From positions 2,170,001 through 2,234,000 of the forward strand of contig CM038914.1 of NCBI GenBank assembly GCA_021904315.1: a stretch of 64,000 nucleotides of DNA. The letters run 5' to 3'. The notes beneath the pieces are model-generated. The model searched no databases. It had not been told where the DNA came from and worked only from the letters and a program-made list of their open reading frames with translations. This DNA comes from Sphagnum magellanicum (Eukaryota; Streptophyta; Sphagnopsida; Sphagnales; Sphagnaceae). This document shows, piece by piece, positions 35,012-47,042 of the stretch; the stretch's first letter is position 1, and each line of letters begins with the position of its first letter. A program made the translations under genes and the position numbers.

Positions 35012-37469
35012 GGAATAGTCATTTTTTAATAATATGACATAAACTTTGTATTCTATGCTTTTAAAAAACTATCATCATTTGCAACATTGATTGAATTGAA
35101 GATAAACTTACTTACCAAAAAGTGGATGATTGAATATTTTTGAAATAGTAGCAAGGACAAGTGAACCAACAAAAAAAAGCTTGTTAAAAACAATTGTTCA
35201 TCTTCAGGTGTTTTCAAATGGATGTTAAAAGAATCAAATGCCTTCTTCAATGGTGAGAAAAGCACAAGGCCATATTTCTCACAATAGTATTTCTTGCTTC
35301 TGAAATTTTAGACATTATTGGTTCTCAAATTGAGACTAAAAGAAATTTCTCCTTAGTTAATGTACTTACAAATTTAAGAAGACAAAAAATTTAGAGAAAG
35401 TGATTTTTGCACCAAAAATTAGCAAACATAGGATTGATTGTGAATCCCTTTCTAGCTTGCTAGAACTTATTAGGATGAATCCAGTTTTGGAAGAAAAGTT
35501 AGAGCAATATGGTAGAATTAATTAGAATAAATTTAGTTCTGGAAGAAAAGGTAGAGCAATGAGAAGGGATTTTTGAAAACGATGAATTTTGAATACATAA
35601 GATTATATTTTTTTAAATAAAAAAAAGTTCCTAATTTTTAATGAACAAAGATAACCTTTTTTTTTTTGGGTTTTTCAAGTTTGATATCCAGATTGTGAGA
35701 ACCAGTCAAGAAAATCAAATGTTATCAAACTTGTGAGAACGAACAACCTTGAGAACCAGCTTATAAGTCTTTATAAAAAATATCAATACCAGGGCCTGTT
35801 CTCACCAACACTTTTTTTTGAAACAAAACTGGGTCAGTCCTCACATAGAATCCTAATGAACCAGAACCAGCAACTCTCTAAAACAAAAGACAAAAAGTGA
35901 GAACTGTCCAACACTGGTATAGACCTGTTTTATGCAGATCTCACCTTTTCAAAGGAAGAACCCATTGAGCATATGGGCTGTCAAATGGCACTTCTCAAAA
36001 AATCAAAGAATTAGTTCTGACCCTTCACCCATGGGTTCCAAAAAATCAAAGACCTCGTCAAAAGGCCTACATTGAAATATTAAACCTTCCCATTCCTTTG
36101 CAAAACCCACCGCTCTTTGGCAATTTTTTGAAACCCAAAACTGGAAGCTTATCTTATTCTGAAATTTTCAAACACCCAGAACCAGAGTTAGATAGCCATT
36201 AGAAATGGTACAAAGTACCAACCACTTCTGATAACATATACAAATCAAAATGCTCATGAATATAATCACTTTGAATGGATTTATCAACTTGCATGCATCA
36301 TCACAGCATGACACATTGTTATGCATTTGTCACAACATGACATATTGTTATGCATTTGTCACAACATGACACATTGTTAAACATGTTTTGAGTTGAATTC
36401 CACAGTATTGTTCTTTGTACTACTGTGAATTGTGTTTGGATTTGTACAAACACACGCAATCGTAACATTTGCTTAAATACATCCCATCTTGTACCACCTC
36501 TTTTAGTCCTGGATTTCATCACTAAATATGTGGTCACCTCTTTGACATCCCTGTGACATTACTAAACAAGCCAATCAGTACTAAATTTAGTGCTTAATTC
36601 CAAAGATGGCAAATGAAGAAAATTCACTGAAACTTAGCTGTTGACATTTCAGATTTTCAAATTTGATAACACAACAGAAACCAATAGCCGCATGAATGAA
36701 GAACACCGAGCCTAAGAAAAGAGAAAAACAAGACCAAAAACGAAACTGAGGAGCAGTTTGAACAACAATGGCTGTTCATATGCATGTTCAAGTACCTTCA
36801 ATAGCAACATGTATGGAATTGAAGACCTACCATAACATCCCCATTGCCTTCATCAGCTCCTAGTAATAGGTGGAGGTTAAGGTCAAACATTAGCCAGTGT
36901 ACTAACTTTCTATCAGAAAAAATGTTTGGCAGTAATGGACTAACTCACCATCATGCTGCGTAGCTGAACAAAACCTAAAAGAGAAGGGGAAAACCAAAAA
37001 CCCAAGAAGAAAGCAAAGCTCAACAAAACCTGAAACAGAAGAAGACCAAACAATCTAAGGAGAAGAGCTACATAAGAAAAAGACAGAAGAAGGCAAGAAA
37101 ATGAAAAATCTAAACAAGAATAGAGGAAGAAAAAAGAGAGAAAGAAGTTGCTGCCATTGCCAAATCTAAGCTAGAAGTACAATTAAGCTCACAAAACGAT
37201 TTCGGTATGCCACCAAATATCCAGCCATTGAAGACCCTGACATTGTTCAGAAGCTCATATCTGATGTGAGAAAATTTACCTTAAAAGTGTGCTGAATGAT
37301 GTCATCTGCATGCCTACTAATGTATCCATACTTGACATAACCCATCTGCCCACTGTTCCTCAGCAACAACCACCAAAGAGATGGGCAAGTGATGGCAAAT
37401 GCCATGTTCCTGTAAAACACAACTTACACTGCACAGACTCTCATGGAAGAGCATAACATCTCACAATGG
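35012..37469. other. Intergenic DNA, no gene seen
   Basis: AT-rich to about 36 kb, then somewhat richer in GC toward the 3' side of the thioesterase gene. No coding segment recognised apart from repeat-driven short frames. Confidence 0.55.
36312..36385. repeat. 29-bp tandem repeat, two and a half copies
   Basis: Units at 36312-36340 and 36341-36369 (CACATTGTTATGCATTTGTC and on, one substitution apart) and a partial unit to 36385. Confidence 0.9.
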
Positions 37470-38137
37470 TCAGTGAAATAACAAGTACAAGGAGTGACAA
37501 TTGATGCTTTTGAGACAATCTTTCACTTTCCTTTGAATTCTTGTTTTCCTCTGAAGGCACAAAAGACATTTGCTTGAGCTTTCTGAGCCACTGGATGAGA
37601 CATTGACATTCTGTACTACCTTCTCAAGCATGCATTCAGACATGCTATGTCTTGTGCCTACAGAAGCTCTTATTGGCTTCATCAAATAGCCAGGGGCCAT
37701 GCTTGGCTCCAATATGGCCAAGTGGATCAGATTCTCTAAGCTATATTCTTGACAATTTGAAGACCAGGGTAAAGATTTAACATCGGTGTTTGTCCTCACT
37801 TGGCCTCATGTTGTGTAGCTAGACTGGCACAATAAATCCAACAGGTAGAACAGCAGACAAGCTACAACAATGTTTGCCAATAGTGCTCAACCCATGCCTC
37901 ACCTCTTGGTCAAATCCAAAATCTGAGGTGACACAAGGATAAGTACAGACACCTGGTGCACTGTTCATCTGGAAAGGTGGGATTCACACTTCCTAAATTT
38001 CAGATGCTTTGTCTCTCCTCAACTTCTGGGCAAATACTGTTGGCTGGATGTCTCTGGATCCCACTATTCAAAGTCATATCATGACAGACTTAAGTGTCCT
38101 GCAATATTCTACTCTACCCTACAAAAAGCACCCAGTT
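37470..38137 (-). other. Region 3' of the FATB gene, probable 3' UTR
   Basis: An open frame of 109 codons on the gene's strand at 37470-37799 has no recognisable family and lies beyond the thioesterase stop. I treat the stretch as 3' untranslated or intergenic DNA. Confidence 0.35.
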
Positions 38138-41020
38138 TCAATGCAAGTGTTTAGACTTCTTTAATCTCCACTGTGTTTTACCCCGGAGGATTTCTGCACC
38201 ATCAACTTGCAACCGCAACAAATGTGTAAATTGTAAGTGTGGAGGTACACACTTGGCAACATCTGGAATTGATGTTTGAGATCCAGCTGTGTATGAACAA
38301 CCTGCTCCTTTCACCTCTACTTCAGCTTCCTTCTCTAGCTCTGCAGTACAGGATGTAGGACTGCACATTGACTGTAAAACATCAGATTGGCTGCACTCTC
38401 TTCTGTACTTGAGTGTCATGCTTGAAAGTTCATAGTTTTCAAAAACTGCAACCGGAACACTCTGCAGCCAAAGCCACATTCTGAATTAGCCTTGTGTCCA
38501 CATTTCCTATTGACCAGCTAAACTATGAAACAAGTATCCTGCATGAGCATGACAAAAAGAACTTAGATAACAGAAAATAACACCAAAGCTCCCAAACATC
38601 AGGTAGAAAAGCATAATTACTCTTGAAGCCAAGTGCTCTCAAAAGGAGCTGCCACACACCATCGGTCATCACAAACTGAGGTATGTATGTAAGTAATCAG
38701 TAAAAGAAACAGGTATTGTTTATTTGACTTCTGAGAAAACAGGCTAACAGAAGCTTACCTCCATCACCCATCCAACATATTTCACATTGTTGACATGCTG
38801 ATTCATGTCCAAATCACCATGTTTTGGCTGCAAACAGAGAAGAGTGGGGGGTGAGAACTCCACAAGGGTTCTCCCACAACCATATGCATGTAGCAATCGT
38901 GAGAATATGCTCTGTTTTGCAAAGCTCTATGAAGATATGCACAAGCACCTAATTCCAGAGTGCAAGGGCCCAAGAGAAGAACACTTACTGTCAATCCACT
39001 ATGCACAAACTGAGCAGTATCCTCAAGTCTATCGATCTTCTGCATCACTGTGTTTTGGTCCTTCATAGCAAATCTTTCAAAATGAAAAGGAGCAATCTCA
39101 GTTCGAACTTCATAAGGCATCTTTGAAAGCCTTCTTGTGATTTGGTTCATTGTCACCCAAGTGCTGCAAGCAACCAAAATTTAGAAATTTCCTTTCAAAA
39201 TCTGCACCATGTACTGGTTGCAAATAGATGTTCAGACATAGTATGCACAGAGAGGATGAGGTCTGCACCTTGTAGCACGAGAAATTATCTGCCCTGTTTT
39301 GCAGTCACGAACAAGCCAGTCACGTCTCATCCCACTCTTGCCTGATGCTGCTACCCATGTATCCACCTCCACCACATCCCCCCTGTCAAGTACCAAGGCA
39401 ATATGTAAGACCTTGTTGTTATAGCAAGGGACATAGATGACCATTACAGTTTGTTTCAAACATTCACTTCATTTCAACCACCCACCATCTTCCTAAAACA
39501 TGACTGTCTGCAAAGAACTCAAAGCCAATGATCACCTTGTTGGTAGAAGCTAAAAATCACACATTACTAATCATACTGTAGTCAAGCCACTTCTTCGACG
39601 CACTGCAGCTCAGCCAGTCTTAAATCAGCTGAAAATCTTCAGTCATCAACTTACCAAGCAGGGTAGGCATCCACCTCAATACACATACAAGCAACAACCC
39701 AAATTAGGTCATTCCGAATCATTTCATGTGTGGCACCAAATCCGTCTCCAGCCAAACCAGACATCCATACATGATTCAATGCAGTTTCCTGTTCCAAAAC
39801 CCATGGGTCTGTCACTAACAAGAACAGAAAGTGATAGAGGTCCCAATCTAACTTGAAGCCCATACACAAAGCACGTTAAGGAAGAAACTGCTTGCAAACC
39901 AGAGTAGAGAAGGAGAGATTTGCAGAACCACTAAATATTACCAGTCAGAAATTTGAAATCCTCCTCCTGACTAATTCAAGTTTGTGGAGATGATGCTTAA
40001 CATCTGGTCAAACACTCAGTTCAATTTTCATAGTTCCAAATGAGTGACAAGCTCTACCCTAAGCTCATCTGGTGACTTTTTCTGTTGTGGATTTGTCGAC
40101 AGATTCAAGGATAGGAGTTTGTTGTTTGTGGGCAGAATATGTACATCATGTGGGAGCCTCTCCCAATCAAAAATGTACACAAGTACTGTTCCAAAACAGA
40201 AGACCTCTGAGATTGCACCAACCACAAAGTTGGCTTGTGGATGGATTCTCAGCGGGTAGACTAGTTTAGGGTTCAATTCGCAAGAGAACTGTCAGAGAGA
40301 CTTTGTGCAGGCGTTGGTAAAGAATCATGGGTTCAATGAGTAGAGAAGTCAACAAAGATCGATCCATGGAGATGAGAGATCGCTTACTTGGAGGTGATTC
40401 ATGAATGTATCAATGGAGGCAGCTTTGTCAACGCCCACCTCGTACGAGCGAATCACAAACGTCTGACGGTAAACACGCCTGCCTTCGATGAGCCTACCTT
40501 GTCTAAACGACCCCAGCCGCGACACGTCTGTGTTCTCCGCAGCAAGCTGCTGTTCAGAGCGCAGGTGCTTCTCTGCAACCAGTGCAAGACCGGCAAGTGC
40601 ACCGAGAACCGCATTTAATCCGGAGTATTTGGAATGCAGCTCAAAGGAAGTCGGCCTGTTTTGTGTAGAGAGAGCTTTACTACTCATCTCTCCTCCCTTA
40701 TTCTTCTTCTTTCCACCGGGCTTGGAGCTGCTGCTGCCCTCATACTGAATACCATTCACTTCGGCAATCTCGTGGACGCTGCCAGTAATTGCAGGGGTCG
40801 ATAATGTTCTTCTTCTCACAGGCAATGTATCAGTCCATTCCTCAGCAGACTTTGACTTCAGGATGTTGTTAGACGTTCCAAGGGTCTTGAAGCTGGATAA
40901 CAACTGTAGACCGGAGTGATTTGAAGAAAAGGAAGTGGAAGGAGTACCGGATCTGAGAAGGCTTCTTGCTGTTGTCCAGTTTGTCATTCCGGTACCCGAG
41001 TTTCTTACAACTGCATCCAT
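38138..41020 (-). CDS. FATB: Acyl-ACP thioesterase, FATB type, chloroplast
   Basis: Six exons in phase: 40388-41020, 39655-39788, 39269-39382, 38989-39163, 38759-38827 and 38138-38461, giving 482 residues. The enzyme hydrolyses saturated acyl-ACP in the plastid stroma and so ends fatty acid synthesis and releases free fatty acids for export. The first exon gives a Ser/Thr-rich transit peptide, a Lys-rich stretch, a hydrophobic segment (SGLNAVLGALAGLALVAEK) typical of FATB rather than FATA, then YRQTFVIRSYEVGVDKAASI. Later exons hold ALNHVWMSGLAGDGFG, GMRRDWLVRDCKTGQI and WVTMNQITRRLSKMP. Catalytic residues are present: D359, N361, H363 in LDMNQHVNN and E397, C398 in YRRECSQSDVLQS. The C-terminal HLLRLQVDGAEILRGKTQW is intact, preceded by about 40 extra residues relative to angiosperm FATB. 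No break is seen. Confidence 0.93.
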
Positions 41021-42600
41021 TGCACGAGATGTTTGGTGCGAAGAAAGTAGTCTGTTGAAAGTACTGGATCTCGTGTTCCTAGGACGTTTCTTCAGAGTGA
41101 TCCGCTGTTCATCTGATGTTTACCAGAGAGCAGAGGCCACTTGAGAAGAGCTCCCTCTCACACAAAACAGTAGTTTTCTGTTGTGCGATTTGCATGTGTC
41201 GATCGATGTAAGAGACCTGCAAAACACAGACACGTCGTGTCTTGGTCATTGTTTTGTGAACGCATTGCAGAAAAGTTCTCTTCACAAATGCACGCAGCAA
41301 TGGCGTGTATTAATCATGCAAACGAATCCGTTGCTGCACATCAAACTCCAGTTGCTACATACAAGATCGAACGAAAAATTTCTGCGATTGGACTGCACAA
41401 CGCACTCATTAGGCTGTTTTTTTGTACCTTCCTGCATTCAAAATGCAAAAGCAGCGAGCAGCAGCATCGCATGTGTTCAAGCTTAAGCACGCCACATTTA
41501 CTGCCAAAAAAACCATCAGATCGATCGAATCTCGTGATGTTCAACTACCAGAGAAATGCCAAACCGATCCGGCTATTCCCGCCTAGAGATCTAGTCTCTG
41601 CACCCGGCTGCCACACTAATGCCTGAAAAAGAAGAAGAAGAAGGAAATACTGAGTTTACGAGGCGCGAAACCCCGTCGAAGTTCGTCCAGACCTCCCTGC
41701 ATCTCTTTTCCGGGGCCAGCTTCTTCTTCTTCTTCTGCGGATTACGAGGATCTGTTCTTGTGCAAGTTCACGCCGTGCGAGAACAAGGACGCAAAATATA
41801 AAAGGAAAGAAAGAGAAGACTCAAGAACGGCCCGAACGTAAGTATTTCTCTCAGTTGATGATGCGCCCACGGCTCCTCTGCATTTGTAAAACTGTATTTC
41901 CCGCCCCACAAGTGAGAGATCGCGACACGAAGCTCCAACACGTCATTCCCTCGGGCCCTTCCTTACTTCCTCGCTTGAGCTGTCGCGCCCGCTGTGCAAG
42001 TTGTTGTGAGGAGGAGCGCCGCTGACCTTGTCCGCATGCGGCCGTCTCTCTCCTCCGTCTCCTCCCTCGCACTTTGCTGTTTCCGCTGCTCGAGGCGTGT
42101 ATTCCGCCGCAGAATGAACCATCCCTTCCCCCCTGCCCCTGCCCGCACAACTACGTTCATCAACAGCAGCAACAGCCGACCAAAACGCCTACCTACCCAC
42201 TTACAACAGCATTCTGGAATTCTGATCGCCAGTTCCATTCCGGAATGGTCACAGAATCAATCATCCCTCCCGCCCCCGCTGCCCACAACACCATCGCATT
42301 CATCAACCCCGACGCAACCTACCAAAACGCCTGCCTACCTACCTATCACAACATTCTGGAACTCTGGTGGCCAGTTCCATTCCGGAATCATCTCACAACA
42401 ACAAAATCTGGAAAACTGAAAGCAGAAAATCCAGAACTGTCAGAAGAACAAAAGCGCCAGAATGTCTGGAGAACATACGAACATACCAAAGTAGTAGTAG
42501 TACCTTTTCAGCTTCCACACAAATTACATTATCTTTTCAGAAAATGTTGATTTTTTTAATTCAAAAAAAATTCAAAAAAAAATTTTTTTGGGAAGGAAAA
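41021..42600 (-). promoter_or_regulatory. FATB leader and upstream region
   Basis: Immediately upstream of the FATB start the DNA is GC-richer (strongest about 41.6-42.3 kb), which suggests promoter and leader sequence. Plus-strand open frames here (for example 42074-42550) show no family resemblance and include a diverged tandem duplication. I see no independent gene. Confidence 0.4.
42131..42396. repeat. Diverged tandem duplication, about 130 bp
   Basis: Two successive copies share CCAAAACGCCTACCTACC-type sequence, ACAACAGCATTCTGGAA or ACAACATTCTGGAA, and GCCAGTTCCATTCCGGAAT. The second copy begins near 42265. It lies about 1.1 kb upstream of the FATB start. Confidence 0.75.
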
Positions 42601-43050
42601 TATTGAATCTTCAAAGAATGTTTTAATTTATGAAAACTAAAAATTCTCAAAAACTAATTAATTATCCCAAAAAAAGACATTGTACCCCAAGTTGACAAAC
42701 TAGGCAACTTCTAGTTGAAAATAAGAAGAAGAAACAAAACAACAAAAAGCCGTTGGGGGGGGGGGAGGTGGGGAACCCATAATAACCCTAGTACCTTATG
42801 AAAGAGTTTCTTGGGAAAAAAATTAAAATTATTTCTACAAATGCTGAAATTCTCAAATTTTACTTTTTTTATTTTCAAAGAAATTTTTTTTCAATTTTTT
42901 TAAAAAATATACAAGACAATTCTACTTTTCAAAATGGGATACAAAAATTTAATTAATTAATTAATTAATTAATTAGTTGACAGACATGTGTTAAAGCAGG
43001 CCTTGTAGCTGGGTAGTCTACTCCAGGAGGAGAGACAGGACAGCTTGCAA

Positions 43051-43086
<36 letters not shown>

Positions 43087-43586
43087 CACAAAGAAAGTGT
43101 ATTTTTCTTTGCTGGATCACCAACAACTACTTACTTTAGCATGTGGCAACGGCACAAGAGGGTTCTATCCATTGATCAAGGCTCAATACCATGTTCTCTC
43201 TCTCTCTCTCTCTCTCTCTGTGAGCCCCACTGGTATGCAGCTATGTAGTATGAGCTTTATGTAGTTTTCAAGTGTCTTTTTATGTATGACTCAAGTGTTT
43301 TTTTTGGTTTTGCTGGGTTGGTGGGGGCTCTCAAAAGGGGATTCTAAAATTGGTGTTGGTGATGATGGTGATGATATATTCTTGCTGGGTTTTACTTCAT
43401 TGCCAAGCTAAGTAGGTGGGCTGCAGGTGGCAGCAGCAACAGCAGCAGCAAAAGCTCACCTTGACAGATCAAGAGAAAATAAGTTTTGTTAATGTACTCT
43501 CACTCCTATGGAAATGGTAGAGAGGCCCATCCATTGCCCATTACTACATTGGGTATAGTGGTGCTGGGGCCGCCAGTTAAATGTCA
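42601..43586. other. Intergenic DNA with microsatellites
   Basis: Contains (TTAA)n at about 42949-42976, (CA)n at 43053-43082 and (CT)n at 43196-43219, plus short G and A homopolymers. No gene seen. Confidence 0.75.
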
Positions 43587-44045
43587 AGCTTGGTGATGCA
43601 CATAATGTAATGGGCTATGGTGAGAGACCATTCCATGACATTAATGTGTCGGGGTAGTAGATTCAACATTTTTCATGTTCAATGGAGATTTGGGTGGGTG
43701 ACCAATTACGAGTTTACGACAGGAAGATAACAAGCCAGCTTGGTGATGCACCCACCGTAATGGGCAGGCTAGGATGAGACCATTCCATGACATTAATGTC
43801 TTGGGTAGTAGATTCAACATTCTTCATGTTCAATGGAGATTTTGGTGGGTACCAATTATGAGTTTATGACCGGACAATAACAAGTGAGCTTGGTGATGCA
43901 CCCCACGTAATGGGCTTGGGTGAGAGACCATTCCATGACATTAATGTCTGGGATGTGGTAGATTCAACAATTTTTTTTAATAAAAAATTCATGTTCAATG
44001 GAGATTTTGGTCGGTACCACTTACAAGTTTATGACCGGAATAAAA
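43587..44045. repeat. Three tandem copies of a 150-bp unit
   Basis: Copies begin at 43587, 43737 and 43887 with AGCTTGGTGATGCAC. They share GAGACCATTCCATGACATTA, GTAGATTCAACA and TTCATGTTCAATGGAGATTT in order. The third copy has a 20-bp AT-rich insertion. A fourth partial copy (TTCATGTTCAACAAAGATTTTGG) resumes at about 44233 after an unrelated insert. Confidence 0.92.
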
Positions 44046-44055
44046 TTTAAAAAAT

Positions 44056-44225
44056 CAGAGTAGGTCTTTATGCCTTGGTAAAGCCCTAGATTGTCACGGG
44101 CTTTACCAGAACAGAATTGGGCCCAGATGTGATGGAGCCAAGAGAGGGTCCAAATTCGAGTAAAGCCGGAGGCCTTGTGCTTTACCCTACATGCAAGGTC
44201 TAGGGTGGCAATTTCGGCATTGTTA
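44056..44225. mobile_element. Possible small insertion with hairpins
   Basis: About 170 bp of higher GC content separates tandem copy 3 from the partial fourth copy. It contains a perfect 10-bp stem (GGTAAAGCCC at 44077-44086, GGGCTTTACC at 44098-44107, 11-base loop) and a second related pair (AGTAAAGCC and GTGCTTTACCC). The position suggests an insertion into the array; the class is unknown. Confidence 0.35.
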
Positions 44226-44299
44226 AAAAAAAATTCATGTTCAACAAAGATTTTGGTCATTATTATTATGAGTGTATAATCGTCACCTACAAGTGTATA

Positions 44300-46890
44300 A
44301 TCATCACTGGAAGATTATGTCATGTGAGGTGATAAAAAAATGATGTACAAACCTAGCCGAAATTGGCTAGTGTATTTGGAGGGTTGGTTATGAAGCTAAT
44401 TTGAGTGTTGGACCATGTTAGGCCAAAATAATTAAAGCAAAGGGAAAAGTGCCTAATAAGTATCCATCTTCCATGCCTAATTCTTGCAAAATGTGTCTAG
44501 AAATGGTTGATTTTTTTTCTTCAAAAAATTCTTCTCAAGCTTTATTTTCAATGGGTCACTTGCTTGATAGTAGCTAAAGGAGTGCAAAAACCTTAACAAA
44601 TTATTACCATTTCAAACCAAGAGCAACCTCTAACACTCGAAATTAACACCTTGAGCATTAGTCATAGAACACTAGATTGAGTTACAAGAAATAATGTTAA
44701 GTGGGCACGACTCTCTAAGATTAAGCAAAATAAGAGAAGCTTGTGTAAATGCCATACTTGACAATGCCAATGCTTGAAAGTTGATCCTCAAGCTCTCTCA
44801 ACAACCTTGAAGGTGACTTAGGTGAAGTATTACATAGGCCTTAAAACTCCAAGTCTCATGTGTTAATTTCACATGTCTTCAATTAATTAGCTAATTCAAG
44901 AAGAAATTAAAACCTAAATGCTTAATTTCACTTAAATTCAAGACCCATTTGCCGAGTAGGTTTTTTCTTCATTTAATAAATATTAGGCAACAAAGTGCCT
45001 AATTTGGTAGGTTGGTATGGTATTTTAGGATTTCAACATTCGAAGATAAATACACAAAGTCTCCTTTCTAGCCTACAATAGCCTTTCCTACTTAGGTTAA
45101 CATGCCAACCTAGCTAGTTATTACTTAATTAGCATGTCTTACTTCAAGTAATTTATCTTGATTAATCAAGCTACTTTGTCTAGTTTAGTACCCCTAAGCA
45201 AGTAAATAGATTACAATTTATAAAAATTTGAATCTCTCAACTTCACATTGAAAAAAAATCAAGTATTTAATCAATGTAACACACCATCATTAATAAAAAA
45301 AAACTTTTGTCAACATATTATTATTATGACACTATTTACATATACATTAGTATAATGCCAAATAGATGGCCAATATTTCAATATAGTTAAAGCTAAGAAG
45401 TTTGTGTTTTGCACCTTGTCCATATATGACAATTAAACATCCCATGTCATTTAGTCTTATTCAAGTAGGCAAATTCAAGCTTTTATGGATAAAATATTGT
45501 CAATGAAATAAAAAAATATATTTTTCATCTATAACATTATCATGTGTCAATCTCATGAAAAACTAATTCACAATTGTTGTCATGTATATGTAAAATAAAA
45601 AGTTATACTTTATAATTATAATAAATTTTAGAGTTGTTGAGGACCTCTAATTATTGTTTTCTTAGTTGCATTAGACACAATTCTTTTTAGTGAAGCAATA
45701 TTCAAAGCTACAAAGGTATTAAATTAGTGATACATTGTAAATTTTATAATGTGGGTACAATTGTAATGGGTATATCATAATAAATTTTGTAAATGGGGAC
45801 TTGGTTTGAGATTATCAATTTGAGTGTATACATGATGATGTAGGTAGTTTTTATGCTTAATTCACAAAATTATACAAATTAGGAACTTTTAATGTTGAGA
45901 ATAGAGAATTGAAACTCTCACAACAATTTTGTATATGGATTTTTAAATGGTCTAAGAATCAATATTATGATTGACAAGAACTTGATTTTAGCTTGACAAC
46001 ATTTTAATCAAAAACATGTTTGAATTTTTTTTGCATCATTTTAATTGTAACAAAATTGTTGCGAAATTGTTTTGGTAGTGAAAACAAGGTTTTTCAAAAG
46101 TTCATAGCACATAGAAAAAAAGGTATTTCATGCTACCATTTTATAAACAATTGAATTGTGATTCAAGGTTAATAAAATACGAGTATAGCCTGTTTTGTTG
46201 TTGGCTCAAGTGTGAACACATTCTTTAATTTTTCACATTTTCAGAATTAAAAATTTATTAAATTCAACAATTGTGAACACAATTGAGGGTTCAACTGATT
46301 TTTTTTCCTTCCAACAAACCCAATTTTGGCAATTTGTTCGAATTTTCTGCAACAAAATCCACTCAAAAATCAATATTTTCCACACCTTAGCTCTGAAAAT
46401 TGTGATTTAATAAACTGTATTAAATCTGACTCTCATCAAGGGCTTTCCATCAGCCTAACAAACAAAACAAAAACCCTAAACCTAAACCCTAAACCTTGCT
46501 TCATAGATAGCTAACTGAGTGTACACAAGAAGTTCATATCCTTCCATAAATCATTGAAGCTTTGATTTTGCAAATGTAAAAAAATCAAGATTTCAATGAT
46601 ATCAATTCATTTTGTGTGCTAAAATAGCCTTGTAATTCCTTCAAGTTCAGCTTCCTTGTTAGTTGCATGCTTTACATTTTTCATTCAATTTCATAGCACA
46701 AAATGTGCATAAACATGTCTGTATGTGCTTCCAAAATGACCTTAAAAGATATGCACCAACGACTCAAGCCTCATGTTGAACACGAATGAAATTCCATCCA
46801 GTAACTTGGGAAGAAAGGCTCTGCAAGATTGGCAAAAACAGCTTCATCAAAACACTTGTTGAAGCTAAACAAGAAATGGCAAAAGTTGAC
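44300..46890. other. AT-rich intergenic DNA, no gene seen
   Basis: No coding segment recognised. A cluster of AAACCCTA units at 46471-46495 lies about 550 bp upstream of the SmE start and may belong to its upstream region. Confidence 0.6.
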
Positions 46891-46923
46891 GTTTAGGGTT
46901 TAGGGTTTGGGGGTTTTAGGGTT
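46891..46923 (+). promoter_or_regulatory. Telo-box cluster in the SmE promoter
   Basis: TTTAGGGTTTAGGG followed by a further TTTTAGGG, 120-150 bp upstream of the SmE start codon. In plants, telo-boxes (AAACCCTA) near the start of transcription are common in genes for translation and RNA-processing machinery and support expression in dividing cells. A second cluster in the opposite orientation is at 46471-46495. Confidence 0.6.
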
Positions 46924-47042
46924 GGCGTGTGTGTATGTTTGAAGTTGTTTCTGTTTGCTGCTTGCACTGCGTTGCCGGCGTGCGTGCGTGCGTACTTGCT
47001 TGAGGCGTGTCGGGCTAGGAGGCGAAAGAAAGTGGGGCAGAA

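Noticed and set aside
37470..37799. 109-codon frame just 3' of FATB on the same strand
   Set aside because: It lies beyond the FATB stop with no motif, and the conserved thioesterase C-terminus is already complete, so it is treated as downstream non-coding DNA.
42074..42550. 158-codon plus-strand frame upstream of FATB
   Set aside because: It spans a diverged tandem duplication, begins without a clear promoter, and matches no family I know. It is better explained as upstream regulatory DNA.
44077..44107. Hairpin that might be part of a tRNA or tRNA-derived SINE
   Set aside because: There is no acceptor stem pairing, no recognisable A and B box pair, and no T-loop consensus. I found no tRNA gene elsewhere in the window by eye.
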